Part shown: piece by piece, positions 24,130 through 33,952 of the stretch | How positions within the stretch are numbered: the first letter of the stretch is position 1 | Layout of the letters: every line of letters begins with the position of its first letter | NCBI RefSeq assembly: GCF_945859685.1 | Contig: NC_079148.1 | Span: 36,839,946 to 36,903,945 of the forward strand | DNA: 64,000 nt | Source of the DNA: Eupeodes corollae | Lineage: Eukaryota; Arthropoda; Insecta; Diptera; Syrphidae | Direction: 5' to 3' | Notes under the pieces: model-generated | What the model was told of the DNA's origin: nothing | The model's database searches: none | The model's input: the letters and a program-made list of their open reading frames with translations, nothing else | Translations under genes and position numbers: made by a program

Positions 24130-24790
24130 TTTTGAAAAGCTATTTGAGTCGAAAGTAAATTTTTACCAAGTTTTAGTATTGTTTTTTTTTTAAGTTTTAT
24201 TTTTTGTAAAAAAAACTGTCAATTCGATTTTTTTCAAAATTTTACCGAATGTTGACAACAATATTTCTAATAAGATAAAATTAAATTGGAGCCAATATTT
24301 CAAATTTTTGAAAAGATATTTGAGTCGAAATCATTTTTTACCAACTTTTGTTAGTTTTTTTTTCGGTTTTTAAATTTTTGTAAGAAAACTGTCAATTCGA
24401 TTTTTTCAAACTTTAACTTAATGTTGACAACAAGACTTTTTGAAAGACAAAAGTAAATTAAAGCCAATATCTCAAAGTTTTAAAAAGATATTTGAATCGA
24501 AAATCAATTTTTACCAACTTTTATTAATTTTTGTTTAGGTTTTTATTTTTTTTTTTTAAAACTGTCAATTCGATTTTTCCCAACATTTTTAAAAATGTTG
24601 AAAACAATATTTCTTATAAGATAAAATAAGCTTGAAGCCTAAATTTCAAGTTTTGGAGAAGATATTTGAATCGATATTCAATTTTTACGAACTTTGAGTA
24701 ATGTTTTTTTTTAGATTTTTATTTTTTATAAAAAAAAAACTGTCAATTCGATTTTTCTCAAAATTTTATCAGATGTCAAAAACATTATTT
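24130..24790 (+). repeat. ~175-bp tandem array inside R copy 2
   Basis: The motif CTGTCAATTCGATTTTT recurs with its GTC at about 24218, 24391, 24564 and 24742, giving periods of about 173, 173 and 178 bases. Each unit also carries a GATATTTGARTCG block, a TTTTTACCAACTTT block and an ATGTTGACAACAATATTT-like block. The array therefore has about four diverged units. Copies 3 and 5 of R hold two units with similar spacing; copy 1 has one. Confidence 0.75.
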
Positions 24791-25164
24791 TTCGTTGTAC
24801 AAAATTGTTTTAGAGATAAATTCATTCAGTCGTAACATTTTGGAGGTGACAAATTTTTTGTTTCAATTTTATTGATTAATAAAAAAACCGTTGTATTGAT
24901 TTTTTTCAAAAAATATACCTGTTTGGTATCACGCTACAATATATTATATAAAATTTAATTCAAGTCTCTAGCGTTTTTGATTCGTAAGATATTAAGGGTT
25001 AACCAAAATTTTCACCTTTTTTTCAAACTGCTATGGTAAAAAAAACCACCCACGCAATTTTCTTGAGAGCCCTTTCTTTATCTTTCTGCCTTATTATCTG
25101 TATAACACAATATATTTTAAATCGATATCTCTTCTGGTTCTTGAGCTATGGAGGACGAAAAAAC

Positions 25165-25222
25165 GTCGCGAATGTACGGACGTACGGACGTACGAACGTA
25201 CGTACACACGCACGCACAGACA
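25165..25222 (+). repeat. CpG-rich ACGTACG short tandem/palindromic segment in R
   Basis: Successive ACGTACGG/ACGTACGA steps make a nearly self-complementary, CpG-dense segment in very AT-rich surroundings. A related form is in R copy 1 (13328-13370). It is missing from R copy 5, where the flanking sequence joins directly. Confidence 0.65.
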
Positions 25223-25345
25223 TCTTCCTAAAAATCTTTTATTTCGACTGTAGGGACCTTGAAACGTCGAGAAATGTCAAAATTTTCAATTTGACAAATC
25301 GGACCCATTTCAATAACTTCCTATGGGAAGTTAAAAATAAATACA

Positions 25346-25732
25346 AAAACTGGAGCAAAATATTGATCGGGAGACAGCTATGCAAAATTATAAATAGAAA
25401 AGGGGCTGGAGCGAATGATATTTATGGAATATCGTTATGGTGTTATACATGGTGTTTCTGGAATACAAGGAAAGTAGTACACCTGTATGATCATTCTTGG
25501 CGGTTCAGATACGGTAACGTATTTAAGATTTGTTTGAATTACAATTTATAATTTTAATTACAAGACTACGCCAAAAAAATACCTTCAATGGGAACACTCA
25601 TCGTTCAATGTCGATGATGCAAATTCTAGGGATGGCCAACAACCTCATTTTCATTGCGGTCTGCCACACCATCATATTTTTTATTTCGGCAGTATTTCGT
25701 GTCTTGAATGGCCGGTCATACACTTAAATAAA
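25346..25732. other. Segment between R copy 2 and an inverted R end
   Basis: This ~390-base stretch is less AT-rich than the R body. Frames 25033-25551 and 25530-25727 cover it but show no motif I can assign. It may be a degraded insertion or the inner part of a longer R element whose other end is at 25733-25792. Confidence 0.3.
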
Positions 25733-25792
25733 AATCCACAGACGGACACAAATGGGAAGTTATCAGTGTGATTCGAACTGTAGCCTCTTCTA
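25733..25792 (-). repeat. Inverted R terminal fragment
   Basis: Read on the minus strand this gives the R head (GAGGCTACAGTTCGAATC, then CACTGATAACTTCCCAT and a GTCCGTCTGTGGATTT block), diverged. It faces the head of R copy 2, so the pair could be the two terminal inverted repeats of one element of about 1.9 kb, or a separate truncated copy. Confidence 0.6.
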
Positions 25793-26790
25793 TATAAGTT
25801 TTTGTATCTAAATAATACTAAGATCCAACCAATTATTAAATAGAAGATTCCTTCAAATGCTTTTAGTGAATCAAAGTGGCAACACTACTTGCAGTTATTG
25901 AATTAAAGAAAAAGATTATTATCAGAACAAGGGTACACAAAACAGTTACTATTGCTAATGAGCGAAAGTAAATTTAAATAATATTAAGGTATAACCAGTA
26001 TTGTTTAGGTTCCTATATACAAAGGTAAATGTTGTTAAACAATCTACATTATTGTACCTCTATTGATGACAAATAAGTTTTGCTATGAATTTTAATTGCT
26101 TTTATATTATCGTCGTCGTATCGTGTTAACTAAATTTATTGCTTATAATAATCTTATGTTCCATGAAAGAATGTGATTTTTCATTCACACCTTCAAAAAA
26201 ATAAAGATATCAGTTTGATTTGGTATTTAGAAATTGATTTATGGAAGTAGCAACTAAATGTTTACACATGTTTACATTTATGTTAATGTTAATGAATATA
26301 GAAAATAATTCACTTAGTATTTACGAAAAGAGAACTGCAATTGAAATGAACAAGTTTAAAAAAGCTTTTATCTTTTATTTCCTTGTTATTTGTTAACGGC
26401 TTCATTGATTTTGTTAAAACATTTTGTACAAAAAATTCTTATTTAAGGACCAATATTGAAACTCTTTTGATACATGTCTGCTCAAAATTCTAAAAAGACT
26501 CTAAATTATGAACTTATTACTTACTTTAATCAATGGAGCGAATCTTCAAAATTGAATTATCGGATATCTGAATACTCTGGCAAATAAATGAAAAATTGAG
26601 ATTTGTATTATCCAAAACAAGGCATGATAATATACGCGAACGAAATTTGTAGGCGTTATTATGCTTCAAATAGCAAAATAGGCATTTATATTTTGATTTA
26701 TAAGTGCTAGGAGTGAAAAGATAATGTGTATGTGTTTCAACAATACTACCACTCAATATGTAATTAGCAAATTACAAATTTATGTACGGT
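25793..26790. other. AT-rich intergenic sequence, nothing recognised
   Basis: No coding frame or repeat boundary could be supported. The minus-strand frame at 26526-26756 has no recognisable domain. Confidence 0.4.
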
Positions 26791-26794
26791 TAAA

Positions 26795-27310
26795 TGAAAT
26801 GGAGGTCTTAAAATTTCAAGGGAGTTTTGGAAGTTTTAAATAAATTTTTGAAAATCAAGGGAGGCCTTGTGTTTTTAAGCGGGGTCTTAGGATTCCCATT
26901 GAGGTTCTGAAATAGCAATATAAGTCTTGAAATATCAATAGGTCTGATGATTCCAAGTGAGGTCTTTAAATATCTAAGGAGGTCTTCAAATATGAAGGGA
27001 AGTCTGGAAATTTTAAGAGATATCTTGAAATATCAAGAGATATCTTGGAGTAACAATTAAAGTCTAGAGATTCAAGAGAGATCTTGAAATATTTAGGAGG
27101 GTCTTGAAATATGAAGGGAGGTCTGGAAATATCAAGCAAGGTCTTTAAATTCCAAGGGAGGTCTTAAAATGTTCAGGTAGGAATGGAGACTTCTTGACAT
27201 ATCAAAACAGATTTAGAGGTTTAAAGTAAGTTCTTCAAGTACTCGTATCAATAAGGAAATACAATTTTCAAGGGAGGCTTAGAAATTTCAAAGGATGCCT
27301 AAAGAATTGA
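26795..27310 (+). repeat. Degenerate minisatellite, unit about GGAGGTCTTGAAATATCAAG
   Basis: Over about 500 bases the phrase (G)GAGGTCT-(T)GAAAT-(AT)TCAAG recurs roughly 20 times at intervals of about 20-30 bases, with substitutions and small indels (for example near 26940, 26985, 27055, 27095, 27130 and 27150). The purine-rich strand is the plus strand. No protein reading is maintained. It lies 1.6 kb upstream of the start codon of gene B. Confidence 0.75.
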
Positions 27311-28942
27311 GTTCAAGTACAAACGGGTATGCTTATTTTGTTTAAAATTTTCAAACAATTTTCAAATGCAGTTTTTTGTGAAGCTAAAAGTAATTTTAAA
27401 TGAACCTCTTCCAAGAATTAATCAAGTTTTGTATAATTCCATAGTTTTGAAAAATCGCTTCAGTAGCAACAAGGTTATATAACCATCTATAAAATTGAAT
27501 TTAATTCAAATTTCGATTTTTTGTCTATTCTCAGACATTTTAAAAATGAAGGCAAACGGAAGTTAAGGAATGGTTCGAGCTATATCGATGCAATCAAAAA
27601 ATGTTCTAAATAAAATCCACTTACTTGAAGTAAGAGAGTGAGCATAGTGAAAGCAAAGTAGAATAATATTTGTTAACTCTGGCGTATATTTTTTTGTTTA
27701 AAGTTAAGTCTTTTTCAACTCTAATTTTGCATTATCTACGGCTGTGAGTGACTATTTTTTGGTTTACTTAAAACATGAGAACAAAATAAATAAAACCTCT
27801 CTGTTCTTTTTAGGAACTTCTTTAGTTTGAAGATATCATAAAAGCTTTAAGCTTGCTTAAAGAGCGCGTTTGTGCGATCCATCAATTTGGTATTTTATTT
27901 CTCTTCAATTTCTAAAACAAAAAATCATGTATTTATAAATATCAACAGCAAAACAAAAAGAAAAAGAATAAATAGATAAGCTTCTTAAAGCTTCAATTAT
28001 TCATAGCTTCACAGCTGTGGTAAGTTTCAAGTGATGATGGTTGAAAAGTGTAAATAATTTTTTTAAGAGCATATACCTCAATATTTTATAAACAATAAAA
28101 TTCCATACAACCAGTTGATTTAGCTAGAAAATGTAAATATTTATACTATCTGAGAAGATAATAATTAAACAAGTTTTAAACTTCTTCTGAGAGATACCTA
28201 AGTGCTCACGTCGCGTCGCGTCGTATAGAGACTTTTTGCAGTCAAAAAAAAAAACAAGTTATTCAAAACAGCGATAGTAAGCTTCATGTTCATCATCATC
28301 AGCTAAATGGAAGCGTCTCTTAATTTTACATTAAGTTTGACTAGTTCCAAATTGGTATTGGCTTTTAACGGTTGGATTTATATTTGAAGACAACTTTTAC
28401 GTATCGTAGGAGCATTGAACGAATTAAGACTTTTGTAGTAAATTAAGATTTAAAAATAACTAAAAATACAATCATTCGTAAGTCAATGACAATTTGTATG
28501 ATCAAACCCAGGAATGCAAAATTATTTTTGTTCACGGTGTAATGTAATTATTTTGTTGAAACTTATTTGATGGACTTTTAAACAAATAGGAAGTGTTGTA
28601 GATTCATGTGTACTAGTAGTTGATGAGGTCATCGCAAATGAAATTTAAGAACAATTATTTTATAAAAAGTGATAATATAATTATTGTTTCAACATAAAAC
28701 ATGGACAGTATTTTTCCACTTATTTTCAAACAGATTTTTCTACGAGTAAAATAAGATTTTTCGTCTATCGTCTAGTGAGTGTTATTGTTTCTAAATTCTG
28801 AAGAGATAATGAACTTAAAACAACTGATCTCCGATTCAAAACAACATTTATAAGTTATGTTACTTTAAACAAATACAAAACATCAACATTTTAACATGCC
28901 AACACGTTTTTGAAATAAAACATATTAAAAGCTCTCTTCAAA
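27311..28942 (+). promoter_or_regulatory. Upstream region of gene B (promoter/5' UTR not resolved)
   Basis: The start codon of gene B follows at 28943, so its 5' UTR and probably its promoter are here. A short CpG-rich patch at about 28207-28231 (CACGTCGCGTCGCGTCGTA) stands out from the AT-rich background and is the best guess for a transcription-start area. No certain TATA box, initiator or UTR intron could be assigned. Confidence 0.3.
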
Positions 28943-31499
28943 ATGAAAAGTAATGAACACAAAACATTTCAAGTAACCGAATCACCAAGTCAAAATTCAA
29001 TACAAATTCTGCCATCACAAAATTCCAGCCAAATTAATAATAAAATTCGTTACAAAAGTGATTTGGTTGAAAATTTTAGTGCTCCAGATGGGGGATGGGG
29101 TTGGTTAGTTGTTATTGCAGCTGCAATGAGTATTGTAAGTTAAATAAAAAACAATTGCTTTCGTTTTTGCTTTAATTATAACTTGTTTTTGCAGTTGGTT
29201 ACATTTACTGTATTAGAACAATTAGAAACATTGTTCAAACAAAAATTCTTGACAAATGGAATAAGCAGCCATCAAATGACAATAATTGTTTATTTACAAC
29301 ATGTAGCAACAATATCTACAGGTACAAACCACACGCAAGTATTTTTTTCTTTAATTAAAAACGTAAACCAAATTTTCGAAAGACAATTCAATTAAAATTT
29401 GTTTGTTGTACAATTTTTACTTGTTAAAACTTGTTCGGAAATTCCAAATAAAGAATTTGGTCTTATTGCCAAATAAAATAACGCCAAAATAACGTAAATA
29501 TCACATCGCCAAAAAAGGCTCTACCGCCCAAAAACTTTATCAAAAGAAAATGCCACAAGGCCCTAAATGAATTTCATTTAGACAAATCAACTTTAAAATA
29601 TCATAACGCCCAAAAAATGTTACGTATTTCAAAATTTGGGCATTTTGACAAATTTTATTTATTATTGAAATTGGTTTATTAGTTCTTGAAAAAAAAAAAA
29701 AAAATTAAATAACAGTTCTGTATGGTACTCCTCTTGAGCAATACAAAAACATTTCTTTTTCTTTGAAAGAAGCCAAGTTAAGAACTAGAAATCTTTAAAA
29801 AATGAAATAAACCTTAGTTTCCATCTTTGAACTCAATCATAAAGCCCAAATTCAATACTAAAAATTCTTTTGGGAAAAATGACAACTAACTATTTGGGCC
29901 TTCTTTTATTAAAAAATTATTTTAGCGGTACGACATTCGCTTTGGGATTTTCGCCATCTTTTTGGGCAAAATCTAACACCATTTTTGTATTAATAATTTA
30001 AATATGCATATATTTTTCTTATATACCAGCTCTGTTCAATGGAGAAGTTTTCCGGAGATTCCCGCTACGTAAGATTAGTTTAGCTGGAGCAATTTTTACT
30101 TCCGTTGGATTAGCACTGAGTGTATTTTTTAACAACTTTATATTACACCTTCTATCACTCTCAATTATGTGTGGTAAGTTATATGATTGAAAAAAATCCC
30201 CCAATACAGCTAATTTTATAATTTTGTTTCCATATTTCAGGAATAGGTAGAAGTCTAATCTTTTCTTCATCATACATCGCTGTCAATGTATATTTCAAAG
30301 AAAAACGACTATCGGCCTTCGCCTGCATGTATTCAATAGTTGGTTTAGGATCGATTCTTCTGCCACAATTGACAACATTCTTGATTGGTCAATACGGATT
30401 TGCCTGGACAGTATTATTTTATTCTGGGCTATCTCTCCAAAATTTCACATCCTCACTTCTCTATCAACCTGTCAAATGGCATTTGAAGGAGCAACGAGAC
30501 ATTGAAATGGTTGAAATTCAACCGTTAAATTATGTTTTCGGTTCACGTCACATAGAAAAACTAAGTGCCTTAGAGAATTCATCAAGTTCAAATAATAATT
30601 TAAGGAGTTTGCATAGTTTTCCAACAAATTCCGTTTATCCACTAAAAGTGCCAAAAAATTCGTTCGCATCATTTGAACCTTTTCGAGTGACAAGATCAAT
30701 TCCGAAAATTATTTTACCCGATGAAACGGAATACTTCGAAAGTCCTCAAGAATTTGAAGAAGATTTTACCACAAAAGTTGAACAGCAAAAACTTACAATA
30801 TTTCAGAAGATATTAAAATTCCTGGACTTGGATCTTTTAAAGGATTTTTCGTACGTCAATCTTGCTCTAGGTTTGACTCTTATTCAATTTGTCGAGACTA
30901 ACTTCACTCTAATGACGCCATTTATTTTAAATGACTTTGACTTCAATGAGAGTCAGATAAAACGTTCAATGAACTCCATGGCAATTTGTGATTTAATTAT
31001 GAGGATATTAATTCCAATTGTCATAAGGAAATTACTGAGATGCAGTAATGAAATTGTGCTGTTATGTGCCCTCATAGGATTGGGCATTGGAAGGACAATA
31101 TTGGTGTTTAATAGAAGTTTTAATGTGGTGATTATATGCTTCGGGTGGATGGGTTTATGTTCAGCTATAAGAGTTGTCTTCTGGATGTTGATACTTCCCA
31201 ACTATATGACATTAGAGAGACTTCCAGCAGCTATTGGACTGCAACAAGTTGCAATGGGCATATCTTCGCTGATTTTTGAACAATTTAAGGGTAAGAATAG
31301 TTTTGAAGTTTCTACTAGTTTCAATCGTTTTATGTTTTTATTTTTGTTTTTTATTTTTAAAGGCTTGCTAAAAGATTCTTCAAACTTTAACTTAGTTATA
31401 CTTTGTATGAATGCAGCTTATATATTTGTTGGCGTTGCATGGTTGGGACAGAATCTTATGAAATTAAAAAGAAAATTTACGATACCACCTTTAAAATAA
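28943..31499 (+). CDS. Gene B: SLC16/monocarboxylate-transporter-like protein, complete, 549 aa
   Basis: A 12-helix MFS transporter of the SLC16 type, expected in a cell membrane carrying a small carboxylate or similar solute; the substrate is unknown. Coding exons: 28943-29134, 29195-29321, 30030-30173, 30241-31290 and 31363-31499; all introns are GT-AG, phases 0,1,1,1, and the sum is exactly 550 codons including TAA. The signature PDGGWGW is at residues 48-54. The YFKEKR motif (172-177) follows helix 4. The long cytoplasmic loop between helices 6 and 7 spans about 233-348. Helix 8 has Asp405 and Arg409, the charged pair known to matter in mammalian MCT1. The C-terminal tail is short and basic. 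The start has an in-frame context shared by the paralogues. It is in tandem with C and D and faces away from A. An AATAAA lies about 180 bases past the stop. Confidence 0.93.
29440..29990. repeat. Repeat-derived filler in intron 2 of gene B
   Basis: The 708-base intron 2 (29322-30029) begins with several GCC(C)AAAAA phrases (29460-29625) and ends with their complement (TTTTCGCCATCTTTTTGGGC, about 29947-29966), suggesting an inverted-repeat element. Between them, 29728-29790 (GAGCAATAC...GAAGCCAAGTTAA) resembles part of repeat S on the minus strand. No coding sequence is present. Confidence 0.45.
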
Positions 31500-31677
31500 T
31501 AAAAGGATCACATTTTATTGAATTCTTCATATTTACTACCTTGCATATGTACAAAAGCTTCCAAAATTAAATACAAAGGCTTTTCAAAATCATTGTAACT
31601 TAAGTTAGAAATAGAGGCACATTTTTTAATGAATTTGAATAAATTGTAAGGTTAAATTTAATTAAGTTTGTAAAATC

Positions 31678-31683
31678 AATAAA
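31678..31683 (+). promoter_or_regulatory. Candidate poly(A) signal of gene B
   Basis: AATAAA 179 bases after the stop codon, followed by GT/T-rich sequence. An ATAATAAAAG at the stop itself and an AATAAATT near 31638 are alternatives. Confidence 0.5.
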
Positions 31684-31699
31684 AAATAAGTCTTTTTCT

Positions 31700-33280
31700 A
31701 CATAAACAGTTATGAAAATTGTCCTTTTTGAAGTGGTAAGGATCTCACAACTAAAAATAAAATACCTCAATTTGATTTTAGTTTCATAGATACCTCAATA
31801 TTTCGTTAGTAATTATAATAAGTCCGATTTGTCGAATTAAAAATGTTGACATCTGTTTTCTATATCGCAACATTTTAGATACGAAATTTAAGAATTCATC
31901 GTTTTTTCACTTAAAGTCGAAGTAGCGGAGCAGTGGGCATAGTTCACTGATTTAAAACTCAGGAACTTATAATTGTACTATCTTTCAAAGGTTTTTCTTT
32001 TTAATTTTATTTGGCCTAAACGTAAAGTTTAGCTTTCAAAAAAAGAATTTTTTTCCGTTTATTGTTCAGTTCAGAGAAAAAATAGTAAAAAATATCTTTA
32101 TAAGAAATCGATCAATGAAAATATACATACTTTGTTTTTTAAATCCAAAGTATATTAATAGAGCATAGTTTTTGGAAATCAGATAAATATATTTAAAACT
32201 TATCAGCAATAAAGTACAAATAAAAATCTATAAATATCTTTTAAAGGCATCATAAATTTGAAGTTAAATATAAATTAATTTCTCACTTCTAAATTTTTAA
32301 TAAACAAAAAAACCCACTTAATAATTTGGTTTTATCAACTTAAGCAAGGAGCTTATTCAAAGCACCATAACTTTTATTAAATGTATCTACCATATCTTAC
32401 TACCATTTTTAACCTACACAAATAATGATAATAAACTTTTAACTCAAATGCTGCATGAGATTTAATTAGATTTAATATTTCAGTCGTGTTAAATTGTTAT
32501 CTTGGAATAAATATTTACTCAGCGATTGAGATAGTTAAATCATTTGATGAACTTCTGATTAAATGATTATTACTTTAATGAACTTGAATTTTATACAAAA
32601 TGTCTATAAAAAATAATTGAAATAATAAAATATCAAGTACCTGTCTACACTGACATTAAATTCAATTCAAATGCATTTGATTATTATTTATAGCATATAT
32701 TAAAAATGCCATCTTGAATATGAGCCCTAAGAAAGAGGTCGATGACTGATTCAAAAGATAAACAAATAAAATAAGGTTTGTAGATTTATTGCAGTTATGT
32801 TTTTCGGCAAGAAGGTGGAATGACCTTATCTAATAAATCAATAAACAAAAAATGGGTTAAAAGAATTCAAAAATACAAAATTCAAAAAATAAAAGTGATT
32901 TTTATCTTTAAGAAAAAGTGATAAGAAATTCTTTAAAATCATATCTTAATTTTATTAAAAATCGTGAACAACTTCTGTTATGAGGGTTTTTCAGAAAAAA
33001 AGGAAGATGTTTTTTAAAAAAAGTTTGATACTTTTTCGATATTATTTAATTTGTTGATAAAGCTGTCAAGTTCAAACAAAATAATCATTTTAAAAAGTTC
33101 AAGCATTTAACTAATTACTAAAATAATTGGTATGCTTTTTTAAGGTTCCAGATAAAACCAAAACGCTACTTAACCAAAACTGTAGAAGAAGAATTTTCTT
33201 ATTTTAATAAAAAGAAATGTGGTGACGAAAATCATCAATTAATTTTGCTTTCGGATCAACTATTAGTAAATAAATGATTT
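31700..33280. other. Intergenic AT-rich sequence, nothing recognised
   Basis: No open frame, repeat boundary or RNA gene could be supported between the 3' end of gene B and the mariner relic. Confidence 0.4.
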
Positions 33281-33952
33281 TTATCAATTTAAGCCAATTC
33301 CAATTAAAGACGACCTTGAACTCACTTCGTCGTCGTGCCCAACATTTGCCTCTCTCACGCTCTTCGTTAAACTATAGCATCTTGACCATTTCAAGTGTCG
33401 TCAATGGTCTCAATGGTGGTGATTGTCAAAAAACCAATCAACTCACAAATATTGACTGTTTGGTGCGTTTTTTGCACTGGTGGCATTATCAGTCCTTTTT
33501 TTCAAAAATCAGTCCGGTCAGACAGTGACTGTGAGATGATAACTAACTTTTTATAGCCTCCAATTCGGGCTGTATGGGTGTGGAGGATATGTGGTTTAAA
33601 CAGGATGGTGCCAACTGCCACTTGTCATCAACTAACCAAAAAATTTCTCTTTTAAGGGACAAATTCAATGGCTTCGTTTCTCACTTGGTGACGCTGTCAG
33701 TTGGCAGCCAAACTCCTATGATTTGACACCGTTGAACTACTTTCTTTGGGGTTATTTGAAAGGAAGGGTGTAGGTCGTTAAGCCAGTAACAATTCAATAG
33801 CTAAGGGATCAGAGAATTCAGCCAAAAATTTGGACCCTCGGATGGAGGTGTTCCCCAAAAGTCACGTTGGTTCCTTGGCCAATATTTTGTTCACTAAATT
33901 ATTTAATCATTCCAATATTATCACAATAAAAAGTAATGACAATCATTTTTCA

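Larger units (their letters stand above)
23917..25345 (+). repeat. Repeat R copy 2, long form
   Basis: It opens with GAGGCTGGGATGCGACC, CACACTGATAACTTC and TCCCGTCTGTCGATTTG, and closes with CAATTTGACAAATCGGACCC and the palindromic tail AACTTCCTATGGGAAGTT. The head contains AACTTCCCATCC in other copies, so AACTTCCCAT near the left end is inverted as ATGGGAAGTT at the right end. The middle carries a tandem array (separate entry) and a CpG-rich ACGTACG segment near 25165-25222. The frame 25033-25551 arises from the tail and is not considered a gene. Confidence 0.75.

Noticed and set aside
25033..25551. 172-codon plus-strand frame starting at a conserved ATGGTAAAAAAAACC
   Set aside because: The start recurs in other R copies but the frame is not kept there (stops in copies 1 and 5); part of the residue pattern comes from the ACGTACG repeat.
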